From assembly GCF_001984175.1 (NCBI RefSeq), contig NZ_MTQP01000066.1, positions 372,001 to 436,000 of the forward strand: a DNA stretch of 64,000 bases, in the 5' to 3' direction. This document shows, in pieces, positions 25,759 to 34,262 of the stretch (its first letter is position 1; every line of letters starts with the position of its first letter). The stretch is from Saccharothrix sp. ALI-22-I (GTDB lineage Bacteria > Actinomycetota > Actinomycetes > Mycobacteriales > Pseudonocardiaceae). The translations under genes and the position numbers were made by a program. The notes under the pieces were generated by a model. That model worked only from the letters and a program-made list of their open reading frames with translations, searched no databases and had not been told where the DNA came from.

Positions 25759-27725
25759 GACCGCGCCTCCGTCCGCACGGCGGCGATGTGCGCCACGGCC
25801 TGGTTTGGGTCCAGCCGCACGTAGGTGTGGCCGGACCACCGGAACGTCCGCCCGCTCACCTCGTCCAACACGGTGAACTCCGCGGGCAGGCCGAGCCCGG
25901 CCGTGTCCCACCGCACGGTCCCCTCCTGCGGGTGCCCGGGGTCGAGCGTCACGACGACCAGCACGATCTCGCCGGTGCCGGGCGCGGTCTTCGAGTAGGC
26001 GACCAGGGAATCGTTGTCGACGTCGTGGAAGCGCAGCGTCCGCATCTCGCGCAGCGGCGCGTGCGCGCGGCGGATCTCGTTGAGCCGGGCGATCCACGGC
26101 TGGAGCGTCGGCCGGCCGCCGGCCCCGTCGCCGAACTCCCGGTGCACGAGCTGGTACTTCTCCGAATCCAGGTACTCCTCGCCGCCGGGCCGCAGCGGCT
26201 GGTGCTCGTACAGCTCGTAGCCGGAGTAGACGCCCCAGGTCGGCGCGAACGTCGCGGCGAGCGCGGCCCGGATGGCGAACACCGCGGGCTCGCCCGACTG
26301 GAGGTGACCGGGCAGGATGTCCGGGGTGTTGACGAACAGGTTGGGCCGCGCCTCGTCGGCGTGGTCGACCAGCTCGCGGCCGAAGTCGACCAGCTCGGCC
26401 TTGCCGGTGCGCCAGGTGAAGTAGGTGTAGGACTGGCTGAACCCGCGCCGCGCCAGGCCGTACAGCCGGGCCGGGCTGGTGAACGCCTCGGCCAGGAACA
26501 CCACGTCCGGGTGTTCCCGGCGCACGCGGTCGATCAGCCACTCCCAGAAGTCCGGCGGCTTGGTGTGCGGGTTGTCCACCCGGAAGACGCGGACCCCGTG
26601 GTCGATCCAGTGCCGCACGACGCGCAGGACTTCCTCGTAGAGCCCGGCGGGGTCGTTGTCGAAGTTGAGCGGGTAGATGTCCTCGTACCGCTTGGGCGGG
26701 TTCTCCGCCGTGGCGATCGTGCCGTCGGGCCGGTGCGTGAACCACTCGGGGTGCTCGCGCACCCACGGGTGGTCGGGCGCGCACTGGAGCGCCAGGTCGA
26801 GCGCCACCTCCAGACCGAGCTCACGGGCGCGGGCGACGAACCGGTCGAAGTCGTCGAGCGTGCCCAGGTCGGGGTGGACGGCGTCGTGCCCGCCGTGGCG
26901 GGAGCCGATCGCCCACGGCGACCCGACGTCACCGGGTCCGCCCTCCGGGCTGTTGTTGGGACCCTTGCGCTCGCGCTCGCCGATCGGGTGGATCGGCGGC
27001 AGGTACACCACGTCGAACCCGAGCCGGGCGATGCGCTCCAGTTCACCGGCGGCGGTCGCGAACGTGCCGTGCGCCGGGCGGCCGTCGGGGCCGAGCCCGC
27101 CGGTGGACCGGGGGAACAGCTCGTACCACGCGCCGAACAGCGCACGTTCGCGCTCCACGAGCACCCGGTGCGGCGCGTCGCGCGTGACGAGTTCGCGGAC
27201 CGGCTCCTCGGTCATCGTGTCGTGCACCGGACCGGACAGCGCCAACGCCACCCGATCGGCGAGCAGCAGGTCCTTGCGCCGCAACCGTTCGGCGGCCTCC
27301 AGCAGCCGGTCGGCCGCGGGTCCGCCGGCGGGGTGGCGCGCGGCGGCCCGGTCGAGCAGCCGCGCGCCCTCTTCGAGGTCGGGGTCCAGGTCCGCGGTGG
27401 GCCGCCCGGCCGCCAGGTTGACCGTCACCGCGTGCCGCCACGTGGCCCAGGGGTCGCTCCACGCCTCGACGCGGAACACCCACTCCCCCTGCCGGTCCGG
27501 CACGACGACCGCCTCCCAGCGGTGGTCCGGCCCCGGCGCCATCCGCGTGCGGCGGGACACCCGGTCACCCGGCCCCGACCAGACCACCTCGGCGGCGACC
27601 GCCTGGTGGCCCTCCCGCCACACGGTCGCCCGCACCGGCACGTGCTCGGCCACGACCGCCTTCACCGGCCGCAGACCCCCCGAGACCGCCGGACGGACGT
27701 CCTCGATCGCGATCCTCTGCGTCAC
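25755..27725 (-). CDS. glgE: Alpha-1,4-glucan:maltose-1-phosphate maltosyltransferase GlgE
   Basis: 656 residues, GH13_3 enzyme that transfers maltosyl from maltose 1-phosphate to the non-reducing end of alpha-1,4-glucan. An N-terminal sandwich and helical N-domain (1-200) precede the barrel with VVYLPPIHPIGERERKGPNN, DLALQCAPDHPWV, VFRVDNPHTKP (nucleophile D384) and FLAEAFTSPA (acid/base E413). The PNLFVNTPDILP and PTWGVYSGYELYE segments are GlgE-specific. GTG 27725 follows a GGAGGGG site. It lies 36 bp after the EthD gene and is translationally coupled to treS. Confidence 0.95.
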   Translation of the reverse strand: MTQRIAIEDVRPAVSGGLRPVKAVVAEHVPVRATVWREGHQAVAAEVVWSGPGDRVSRRTRMAPGPDHRWEAVVVPDRQGEWVFRVEAWSDPWATWRHAVTVNLAAGRPTADLDPDLEEGARLLDRAAARHPAGGPAADRLLEAAERLRRKDLLLADRVALALSGPVHDTMTEEPVRELVTRDAPHRVLVERERALFGAWYELFPRSTGGLGPDGRPAHGTFATAAGELERIARLGFDVVYLPPIHPIGERERKGPNNSPEGGPGDVGSPWAIGSRHGGHDAVHPDLGTLDDFDRFVARARELGLEVALDLALQCAPDHPWVREHPEWFTHRPDGTIATAENPPKRYEDIYPLNFDNDPAGLYEEVLRVVRHWIDHGVRVFRVDNPHTKPPDFWEWLIDRVRREHPDVVFLAEAFTSPARLYGLARRGFSQSYTYFTWRTGKAELVDFGRELVDHADEARPNLFVNTPDILPGHLQSGEPAVFAIRAALAATFAPTWGVYSGYELYEHQPLRPGGEEYLDSEKYQLVHREFGDGAGGRPTLQPWIARLNEIRRAHAPLREMRTLRFHDVDNDSLVAYSKTAPGTGEIVLVVVTLDPGHPQEGTVRWDTAGLGLPAEFTVLDEVSGRTFRWSGHTYVRLDPNQAVAHIAAVRTEARS

Positions 27726-27761
27726 TGGTTCCCCTCCTCGACCCCGTACCGACCCGGACGA

Positions 27762-28442
27762 CTACCTGGCGTCCGGTCCGATCACCCAGTGCTCCGCCAC
27801 GACCATCTCGTGCAGGTAGCGGTCCTGGACGAACGAACGCAGCTCTTCCTCGGCCCACTGGAACTGCGGCGACGCCTGAGCCGCGGCGAGCGCGTCCACG
27901 TCGTCGAACCACAGCTGGTACGCGGCGTCGAGGGTGGCCTCGCCGATGCCGTACGCGCCGTCGACGGTGTGGCCCTGCACGTAACCGCGCAGGCCCGGCA
28001 CCTCGGCGACGAGTTCGGCGTGCTTGCCCAGGCTCAGCTCGCGGAACGACGCCAGCGACAGGCCCTCCCGCCGCTTCACCAGGCGCACGAGCTTCACGCC
28101 CTCACCCCGCGGCGGCTCCACGACCTCGTGGGCGTTCGTGTCCAGCACGAGGGACTTCCAGAACGCGGCCCACTTCGGCTCGTCCAGGCGCGCGCCCTCC
28201 AGGAACTCCGGCGTCTGCAACGACGCGATCTGCTCCTCGGGCCGCAACCAGATCTCGGCGATGCCGCTCCACAGGGGCTCGGCGCCGTTGTCCCCGACCG
28301 GGACCCTGGTGTCGATCTTGTACTTGCGGATCTGCGGGATCTTGCTCGCGTAGCGCACGGCGTGCTCTTCGAGCCAGTACCGCTGGAACTCCGCCTCGGT
28401 CATGCCGGGCTTGGGTGAGGCGAAGATGAGCTGGTGGATCAC
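27762..28442 (-). CDS. EthD domain-containing protein (tandem dimeric-barrel repeat)
   Basis: 226 residues made of two ferredoxin-like alpha/beta-barrel halves. The first starts VIHQLIFASPKPGMTEAEFQ and the second starts around VKLVRLVKRREGLSLASFRE; each half carries the EthD-type 'H' motif (EEHAVRYASK; GKHAELVAEV). EthD-like dimeric barrels include ETBE-degradation accessory proteins and polyketide cyclases/monooxygenases. The reaction is not predictable. GTG 28442 is preceded by GAGGAGG. It lies in a row with the muconolactone-isomerase-like gene (26 bp upstream) and glgE (36 bp downstream). Confidence 0.82.
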   Translation of the reverse strand: MIHQLIFASPKPGMTEAEFQRYWLEEHAVRYASKIPQIRKYKIDTRVPVGDNGAEPLWSGIAEIWLRPEEQIASLQTPEFLEGARLDEPKWAAFWKSLVLDTNAHEVVEPPRGEGVKLVRLVKRREGLSLASFRELSLGKHAELVAEVPGLRGYVQGHTVDGAYGIGEATLDAAYQLWFDDVDALAAAQASPQFQWAEEELRSFVQDRYLHEMVVAEHWVIGPDAR

Positions 28443-28468
28443 GGTGTCCTCCTCGGGGCGGTGGTGGA

Positions 28469-28777
28469 TCAGACCTTGTAGCGCTTGATGACGTCTTCGG
28501 CGAACCCGAGGTAGTCGCGCAGCGGCCACACCTCTTCGAACTCCAGGTACTCGCGCATCGGCAGCCGGCCCAGCGCGGTGCGGTCCAGCTCCTCGGCGTT
28601 GGGCGCGTCGATGATGCCGATGACCCGCTTCTGCGCGGCCACCTTCCACAGGCCCACGGCGAACCCGGAGTCCAGGGTCTCCTGGGCGTGCTCGGCCTCC
28701 TCCTGCTCGATCTCCCACAGCTCGTCGAGCGTGATGCGGCCCTCGTGGTTCCACTTCATCTGGACGTAGAACAACAT
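28469..28777 (-). CDS. Muconolactone delta-isomerase-like protein
   Basis: 102 residues. The sequence MLFYVQMKWNHEGRITLDELW, followed by GLWKVAAQKRVIGIIDAPNAEEL and LPMREYLEFEEVWPL, matches the CatC/MIase fold (ferredoxin-like barrel, homodecamer in the classical enzyme). No other beta-ketoadipate genes are present, so it probably acts on a different lactone or serves as a cyclase/isomerase in a tailoring pathway. It sits between the ankyrin-SnoaL and EthD genes with short gaps. Confidence 0.8.
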   Translation of the reverse strand: MLFYVQMKWNHEGRITLDELWEIEQEEAEHAQETLDSGFAVGLWKVAAQKRVIGIIDAPNAEELDRTALGRLPMREYLEFEEVWPLRDYLGFAEDVIKRYKV

Positions 28778-28831
28778 CTCGTCTGCTCCCGGGGTGTTCA
28801 GGCGGTGATCGGGCGGTGATCAGGCGGTGTT

Positions 28832-30280
28832 TCAGGCGGCCTGCGCGCGCAGCCGCTGGATCACGGGGTGGTCGGCGTCGAACACGTCGACGGCGACGTC
28901 CAGCGGCGTCTTGCCGTCGTGGCCGACGAGGTCCACCCGGGCGCCGGCGTCGAGCAGGATGCGGGCGCACTCGTCGTAGCCGTGCCACAGGGCGTCGTGC
29001 AGCGGCGTGTAGCCGTTGGTGGCGCCCTGGAAGTCGAGATCGACGCCGGGCGCGGTCACCAGCAGGGCGGTGATGTCCGCGTGTCCGTTGTAGACGGCCT
29101 TGTGCAACGGGCACGCGCCGAACGTCGGCTCGGTGGCGTTGACGTCCGCGCCGGCTCGCAGCAGCTCCCGCACGATTTCCACGTGGCCGTCGCGGGTGGC
29201 GACGAGCAGCGGCGTGTGCAGGTCGTTGAACCCGTTGCGGACCGGGAAGCGGGCGTCCACGTCCGCGCCGTCGGCCAGCAGCCGGGTGACTTCCGCCGTG
29301 TCGCCCGCGGCGGTCGCGGTCATGAGCCGCTGCTCGGTGGCGCGGCGCTCGTCCTCGTTCTCCCGCTGCCGCAACAGCTTCTCGGCCGCGAGCAGCTTCT
29401 CCTTGCCGAGCGAGTTGACGTTCAGCTCGAACTCGAAGTGCTCCTTCATGGAGAAGCCGTAGTGGGTGGACAGGTTCACGCCCGCGCCCTGGTCGAGCAG
29501 GTAGCCGACGACCTCGGGCCACTTGTACCAGAGGGCGTCCATGAGCGGGGTGTGTCCGGTGGTCGGCGCGACCGCGTCCACGAACGCGCCCGCCTCGACC
29601 AGGGTGCGCACGGTGGCCAGGTCACCGCCCTGGACGGCCTTGTGCAGCGCCGTGCACCCGGCGCGGGTGTCGACGCCGTGCACGTCCGCCCCGCCCGCCA
29701 GCAGAGCGGCGGCGGTGGTCGCGCGGCCGAGGCCGGCCGCCACCTGGAGCACGGTCAGGCCGCTGGCCGGGTCGCGGTGGTTGGGGTTGGCGCCGTCCCG
29801 CAGCAGGGTGCGGACCTGCTCGTCGTCCCCGGCGCGGACCGCGGCCAGCAGGCGCGGCTCGATGTCCGAGCGGAACAGCGCGATTTCCGGCGCGGAGTCG
29901 AAGAACGCGCGCCATTCGTGGATCAACTCGTCCTCGCCGACCTTGATGAGCATGGTGAACTCGAAGTCCACGGTCACGCCGGTGTCCCGGTGGGCGAGCT
30001 TCTGGTAGTTCAGCACGAACGCGCGGTCACCCTCCACCACGAGGTCCCGCTGTTCGAATTCCAGGATGTCGGTGTGCAGGGTGCGCAGCCGGAACGCCTC
30101 CACCACGTCGTCCTTGCCCCGCCACGTCCGCAGGTTGGGGATTACCGTGTTGAACTCGTTGCCGGGCAGGTCGAACACGATGTCCTCGCCCAGCGCGCGG
30201 AGCACACCGTCGAGGTCGCCGGACTGGACGTCGGCGAACAGCTTCTTCACGATCTCACGTGTGCGTGCGGTTTCCACCAC
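28832..30280 (-). CDS. SnoaL-like domain fused to ankyrin repeats
   Basis: 482 residues. Residues about 1-130 form a SnoaL/NTF2-like cone (TREIVKKLFADVQSGDLDGV, FDLPGNEFNTVIP, VVEAFRLRTLH). Residues about 140-475 hold seven or so ankyrin repeats with the usual TALHKAVQGGDLATVRTLVE and TPLLVATRDGHVEIVRELL patterns, interrupted by a charged helical linker (KEKLLAAEKLLRQRENED). SnoaL domains bind or isomerise small hydrophobic ligands; ankyrins mediate protein binding. The combination suggests a scaffold or ligand-gated partner for the enzymes encoded next to it. GTG 30280 is chosen for the AAGGAGA site seven bases upstream. It is probably the first gene of the long operon. Confidence 0.85.
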   Translation of the reverse strand: MVETARTREIVKKLFADVQSGDLDGVLRALGEDIVFDLPGNEFNTVIPNLRTWRGKDDVVEAFRLRTLHTDILEFEQRDLVVEGDRAFVLNYQKLAHRDTGVTVDFEFTMLIKVGEDELIHEWRAFFDSAPEIALFRSDIEPRLLAAVRAGDDEQVRTLLRDGANPNHRDPASGLTVLQVAAGLGRATTAAALLAGGADVHGVDTRAGCTALHKAVQGGDLATVRTLVEAGAFVDAVAPTTGHTPLMDALWYKWPEVVGYLLDQGAGVNLSTHYGFSMKEHFEFELNVNSLGKEKLLAAEKLLRQRENEDERRATEQRLMTATAAGDTAEVTRLLADGADVDARFPVRNGFNDLHTPLLVATRDGHVEIVRELLRAGADVNATEPTFGACPLHKAVYNGHADITALLVTAPGVDLDFQGATNGYTPLHDALWHGYDECARILLDAGARVDLVGHDGKTPLDVAVDVFDADHPVIQRLRAQAA

Positions 30281-30321
30281 AGCCGGCTCTCCTTTTGCTC
30301 TCGAAGTCCTGCCCCACCAAG

Positions 30322-30356
30322 AAAACCAGCGGGCGGACCGGGCGACAACGAATCGG
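30322..30356 (-). promoter_or_regulatory. Leader motif upstream of ankyrin-SnoaL gene
   Basis: Plus strand AAAACCA (30322-30328) and GCGACAACGAATCGG (30342-30356), the same two elements as at 20956-21007 and 33635-33678 but 13 nt apart. It lies 42 to 76 nt before the first gene of the long minus-strand unit and is the best candidate for its promoter or operator. Confidence 0.45.
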
Positions 30357-30431
30357 GCGGTTGCGGCCGGCACTCCGGCCGGTGCGCCGGTTTCCGTGCA
30401 GTCAGCGGTATTTCGCATTTCCGGGAACACG

Positions 30432-30471
30432 CGGACGGACCCGCCGCGAGGTTTCGCGACGGGTCCGTCCG
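30432..30471 (-). terminator. Terminator of the AKR/VOC/monooxygenase unit
   Basis: A 12-bp perfect stem (30432-30443 with 30460-30471, CGGACGGACCCG) with a GC-rich internal loop lies 18 bp past the aldo/keto reductase stop. It separates that unit from the ankyrin-led operon. Confidence 0.7.
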
Positions 30472-30489
30472 ATGTGGACTTGCGAAGGT

Positions 30490-31569
30490 TCAGGCCCAGG
30501 GCAGCGGCGCGTACCGGGTGTCGGCCACGCCTCGCCGCACTGTCGTGCGGCGGTCCTCGATCGACGCCCACTGCACGCCGTACACGTCCCGCACGGTGAC
30601 GTCCTGGCGCAGCAGGTCGTGCGGGTAGCCCAGCTCGAACTCCGCCGCGCGTTCCAGGCGGGCGACCTGGTCGTCATCGAGCACCACGTCCGCACCACCC
30701 AGGTTGTCCCGCAACTGCTCGACCTTCGTCGCGCCGAGCAACGGGATCACCACGCCCGGCCGCGTGCGCAGCCACGACAGCGCGACCTGTGCGGCCGTCC
30801 ACCCGCCCTCGGCCGCGATCTTGCCGACCTCGAGCACGACGTCGTCACCGCCCGCCAGGCTGTGCTCGCGCGGCTGCACGGTCAGCCGGCCGGTGCCGCC
30901 GCTGAGGTACTTGCCGGTGAGGCGCCCCTCGGCCAGCGCGCCCCACGCGAGGACCGGGATGTCGAACTGCCGCGCCATCGGCAGCAGGTCGCGTTCGGCG
31001 GCGCGCTCCAGCAGGTTGTACCGGATCTGCAGGCCCACGAACGGGGACCAGCCGCGCAGCTCGGCCAGCGTGTTAGCCTGCGCGACCTCCCACGCGGGCC
31101 AGTTGGACGCGCCGACGTGCAGCACCTTGCCCAGCCGCACCTGGTCGTCCAGCGCGCGCATCAGCTCCGGCACCGGCATCAGCGTGTCGTGGGCGTGCAC
31201 CCACAGCAGGTCGATCCGGTCGGTCTGGAGCCGCCGCAGGCTGTCCTCGATGGACCCGACCAGGTTCTTGCGGCTGTTGCCCGCGGAGTTCACGTCCGCC
31301 AGGTCGGTCTGGAGGGTGAACTTCGTGCCGATGACGAACCGGTCGCGGCGGTTGCCCTTCAGCAGCTCGCCGAGGTACTTCTCCGACGTGCCGCCGGTGT
31401 AGTGGTCGGCGGTGTCGACGAAGTTGCCGCCCGCCTCCTCGTAGAGGTCGAGGATGCGCGCGCTGGTCTCCTTCGGCGCGCCCCACCCCCAGTCCTCGCC
31501 GAACGTGACCGTGCCGAGGGCGAGTTCCGAGACCCGCAGCCCGCTCCGGCCCAGCACTGTGTACCGCAT
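30490..31569 (-). CDS. Aldo/keto reductase
   Basis: 359 residues, NADPH-dependent (alpha/beta)8 reductase. Active-site tetrad elements are visible: FVDTADHYTGG (Asp, Tyr), IGTKFTL (Lys) and LLWVHAHD (His). The cofactor end reads IPLLGATKVEQLRDNL. It is of the YajO/oxidoreductase-like AKR group; the substrate is a carbonyl of unknown identity. ATG 31569 follows AGGAGG. It is 21 bp after the VOC gene and closes that operon before a hairpin. Confidence 0.9.
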   Translation of the reverse strand: MRYTVLGRSGLRVSELALGTVTFGEDWGWGAPKETSARILDLYEEAGGNFVDTADHYTGGTSEKYLGELLKGNRRDRFVIGTKFTLQTDLADVNSAGNSRKNLVGSIEDSLRRLQTDRIDLLWVHAHDTLMPVPELMRALDDQVRLGKVLHVGASNWPAWEVAQANTLAELRGWSPFVGLQIRYNLLERAAERDLLPMARQFDIPVLAWGALAEGRLTGKYLSGGTGRLTVQPREHSLAGGDDVVLEVGKIAAEGGWTAAQVALSWLRTRPGVVIPLLGATKVEQLRDNLGGADVVLDDDQVARLERAAEFELGYPHDLLRQDVTVRDVYGVQWASIEDRRTTVRRGVADTRYAPLPWA

Positions 31570-31590
31570 CTGATCTCCTCCTGTGTCGGG

Positions 31591-32076
31591 CTAGCGCTCG
31601 GTGGTGACGACGGGGCTGTACTGCTCGTAGAGCTCGATGAGCTCACCGGCCGGGCCGCGCACGAAGGCGACGCGCACCAGCATCTCCGGGTCGCCGTCGA
31701 GCGTCACGGTGGTGGGCTCGCCGGACCAGTCGCCGATGCCGAACGGCGCGCCGCCCGCCGCCAGGCAGCGCTCGTACGATTCGTCCACACTGGACACGGT
31801 CAGGCCGATGTGGTGGATCGGACCGGCGGAGGAGTCCTGGCCCGGCTCGCCGCCGGGGAACAGCTCCAGGTAGGTCTGGCCCTCCAGCTCGATGTAGACG
31901 CCGCGGCCCTGGTACACGGTCTGGCCGGTCGCGGTGTAGGTCTTCGTCCACTCGTAGGTGCGGGAGAAACCCAGTCCTTCGCGGTAGAAGCGGATCGACT
32001 CGTCCACGTCCGGGCAGAAGATCGCGACGTGCATCAGGGTCGCGGCGCCGGGTGGGCGGATGGACACGGGGCTCAT
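31591..32076 (-). CDS. VOC (glyoxalase/bleomycin-resistance) family protein
   Basis: 161 residues with two beta-alpha-beta-beta-beta modules: LMHVAIFCPDVDESIRFYRE, then YIELEGQTYLELFPGG and IHHIGLTVSSVDESYERC, with GELIELYEQY at the end. His (MHVAIF; HHIGL) and Glu (YLELF; LIELY) at the expected metal positions suggest a metal-dependent lyase, isomerase or dioxygenase. Placed between a flavin monooxygenase (25 bp) and an aldo/keto reductase (21 bp), it probably acts on their intermediate. Confidence 0.85.
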   Translation of the reverse strand: MSPVSIRPPGAATLMHVAIFCPDVDESIRFYREGLGFSRTYEWTKTYTATGQTVYQGRGVYIELEGQTYLELFPGGEPGQDSSAGPIHHIGLTVSSVDESYERCLAAGGAPFGIGDWSGEPTTVTLDGDPEMLVRVAFVRGPAGELIELYEQYSPVVTTER

Positions 32077-32101
32077 GCGGTGCCTCCTCGGGCGGGTGTG
32101 G

Positions 32102-33574
32102 TCAACGGTTCAGCCAGGCGGCGAGCCGCTCGGGCAGGTCGGCGGCCTCGGCCGGCGGCGCGGTCAGGGCGACGTGGCCGTCCGGGCGGACCAGCACGGC
32201 GTGCGGCAGGTCGGCGTCCACGGCGACGGCGATCGGGACCCGACCGCGTTGCGCGCTCTCCTTCACGGCCGCGGTCTCCGCCTCGGACGGCAGCACGATC
32301 GACCAGCCGAGGCCCTCGGCCATGCCGGGGCGGGGCGGCATCCGGTCGCCGATCGCGGGCGAGGGACCGCCGTCGCCGCCGCCGTAGGTGATGGCCAGCT
32401 GCGCGAGCCGGCGGGCCAGCCAGCCGGAGAACTCGGGCAGCTCGCCGAGCACGCCGAGCATCCGGTTGCGCAGGTGGATGCTGTCCGGGTTGCTCATCGT
32501 GGACACGTCGTGCAGCTGCGCGGTGAACGACAGCAGGCCCTGCGCCATCGGGCGGCGCTCGCCGTCGTAGCTGTCCAGCAGCGCGGGCGCGGCGGTGCCG
32601 TCCAGCACGGCGGCGAGCTTCCAGGCGAGGTTGAAGGCGTCCTGGATGCCGGTGTTCAGGCCCTGCGCGCCGACCGGGCTGTGCACGTGCGCGGCGTCGC
32701 CGACGAGGAAGAACGGCCCCTTGCCGAACGCGTCCGCGAGCCGGTGCCGCACCCGCCAGATGGACACCATCTCCAGCGAGGCCACCCTGGCGCCGGCCGC
32801 GGCCGGACCGCGCGCGTCCAGCATTTCCTGCACCGCCGCCAGGTCCGGGACCGGCGTGTCGTCCTCGACCAGGGCGACCATCCGGTACAGCGGGCCGGGC
32901 AGGTGCGAGATCGCGGCGAGGCCGGCGGGCGAGAAGAAGAAGCTGATCTCGCCCTCGGGGCCGTCCCACTCCATGACGAACTCGATGAGCGCGAAGTTGT
33001 GCGGCCGGTCGTGGCCCTCGAACGCGATGCCGGCGCGTTGCCGGACGACGCTGTGCAGGCCGTCGCAGCCGACCACGTACCGGGCGCGGATGGCCCGGAT
33101 CTCGCCCGTGGCGTCGTCGGTGACCAGGGCGCTCGCGCCGGGGTACTGCTCGTTGACGTCGAGCAGCGACCAGCCGCGGTGCACGTGGCCGCCCACCTCG
33201 GCGAGTTTGGCGTCCAGGATGCGCTCGGTGGTCTCCTGCGGGATCGCCAGGACGAACGGGTAGGGCGTGTCCAGCTCGTCGAACGGGGTCTGGAGCAGCA
33301 CGCGGTCGCCGTCGCGGGCGGCGAACGCACGGCCCGGGCGGCCCGCGGCCACCAGGTCGTCGGCCACGCCCACGGCGGCCAACGACTCCAGGGTCCGGGC
33401 GTGCAGGGCGGCGGCGCGGGAGTTCGGCGAAGGGCTGTGCTGCCGCTCGACGACCACGTGGTCGACGCCGAGCCGGGTCAGGGCGAGCGACAGCGCGAGG
33501 CCGGTCGGCCCCCCGCCGACGATCAGGACGTCCGTGCTGCTCGGCAAGCGGCGCTTGCCCGGATCACCGGTCAT
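32102..33574 (-). CDS. FAD-dependent aromatic hydroxylase-type monooxygenase
   Basis: 490 residues of the PheA/TetX (PHBH-like, class A) flavoprotein group: dinucleotide motif VLIVGGGPTGLAL near the N-terminus, the middle YVVGCDGLHSVVR (DG motif), and FFLVGDAAHVHSPVGAQGLN (GD motif binding FAD ribose). The C-terminal domain is about 120 residues. Such enzymes hydroxylate phenols or polyketide rings, or perform Baeyer-Villiger oxidations. ATG 33574 is preceded by GGAGGGG. It heads a three-gene unit divergent from the SnoaL pair, a layout seen in aromatic polyketide tailoring loci. Confidence 0.9.
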   Translation of the reverse strand: MTGDPGKRRLPSSTDVLIVGGGPTGLALSLALTRLGVDHVVVERQHSPSPNSRAAALHARTLESLAAVGVADDLVAAGRPGRAFAARDGDRVLLQTPFDELDTPYPFVLAIPQETTERILDAKLAEVGGHVHRGWSLLDVNEQYPGASALVTDDATGEIRAIRARYVVGCDGLHSVVRQRAGIAFEGHDRPHNFALIEFVMEWDGPEGEISFFFSPAGLAAISHLPGPLYRMVALVEDDTPVPDLAAVQEMLDARGPAAAGARVASLEMVSIWRVRHRLADAFGKGPFFLVGDAAHVHSPVGAQGLNTGIQDAFNLAWKLAAVLDGTAAPALLDSYDGERRPMAQGLLSFTAQLHDVSTMSNPDSIHLRNRMLGVLGELPEFSGWLARRLAQLAITYGGGDGGPSPAIGDRMPPRPGMAEGLGWSIVLPSEAETAAVKESAQRGRVPIAVAVDADLPHAVLVRPDGHVALTAPPAEAADLPERLAAWLNR

Positions 33575-33634
33575 GGATTCCCCTCCGATAGCGAATTCTG
33601 TTCCGGGCCGGGGATTCGCCGGCCGGACGGTCGC

Positions 33635-33678
33635 AGAACCAGTCTCGGCGGCCGCACGGCGGGGCGACAAGGACGACT
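33635..33678 (-). promoter_or_regulatory. Leader motif upstream of the FAD monooxygenase
   Basis: Plus strand AGAACCA (33635-33641) and GCGACAAGGACGACT (33664-33678). It is the third copy of the two-element pattern, 61 to 104 nt before the monooxygenase start and within the divergent intergenic region. Confidence 0.42.
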
Positions 33679-33822
33679 GAACACACCCGGCCGGAAAACC
33701 AACAACGAGCCCGACTTGACGGAGTGTCGAAGTGCGGGTCACATCGCCTTCGACGCGCGCGCCGAAGTCCGGCTAGTTTCGGGTGAACCCCTTTGCGACA
33801 CCACAGCGGAAGGTTGTGCGAA

Positions 33823-34260
33823 ATGAACGACGAGTTGTCCGGCGCGGATCGCCGGGCCCGCAACGTCGCCACGCTGGAACGGTATTTCGACCGGCTCGCC
33901 GCACTCGACATCGGGTCGTGGATCGAGTTCTGGGCACCGGACTGCGTGCAGGTGATGCCGTTCGCGGCGGGCGGGGTCCCCGGCCGGGTCGAGGGCCGTG
34001 ACCAGGTGCGGGAGCTGTACCAGGGGATGGCCGACGGGTACGCGGAACTGGCGTTCGCCGATCTGGAGATCCTGCCGTTGGCGGACCCCGACAAGGTCGT
34101 GGCGACATGGCGGCCACGCGGCACGATGACCGACGGGCGCGCTTACGCGAACGAGAACGTGGCGTTGTTCGAATTCACCGAAGACGGTCGGATCGCCACG
34201 TTCACGGAATACTTCAACCCGGTCGTCGTGGCCGAGTCCTTCACTTCGGAAGGGGTGTGA
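33823..34260 (+). CDS. SnoaL/NTF2-like protein (first of a pair)
   Basis: 145 residues: RRARNVATLERYFDRLAALD, EFWAPDCVQVMPFAAGG, VRELYQGMADGYA and LFEFTEDGRIATFTEYFNP, the standard SnoaL-like cone with ligand pocket. ATG 33823 has GGAAGG about nine bases upstream. Members cyclise, isomerise or hydrolyse small molecules. The next gene is a paralogue and begins 2 bp later, so the pair may form a heterodimer. Confidence 0.85.
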   Translation: MNDELSGADRRARNVATLERYFDRLAALDIGSWIEFWAPDCVQVMPFAAGGVPGRVEGRDQVRELYQGMADGYAELAFADLEILPLADPDKVVATWRPRGTMTDGRAYANENVALFEFTEDGRIATFTEYFNPVVVAESFTSEGV

Positions 34261-34262
34261 CA

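Noticed and set aside
28469..28777. Beta-ketoadipate pathway (CatC) assignment
   Set aside because: The isomerase-like protein lacks all other pathway genes nearby, so the classical role is not claimed.
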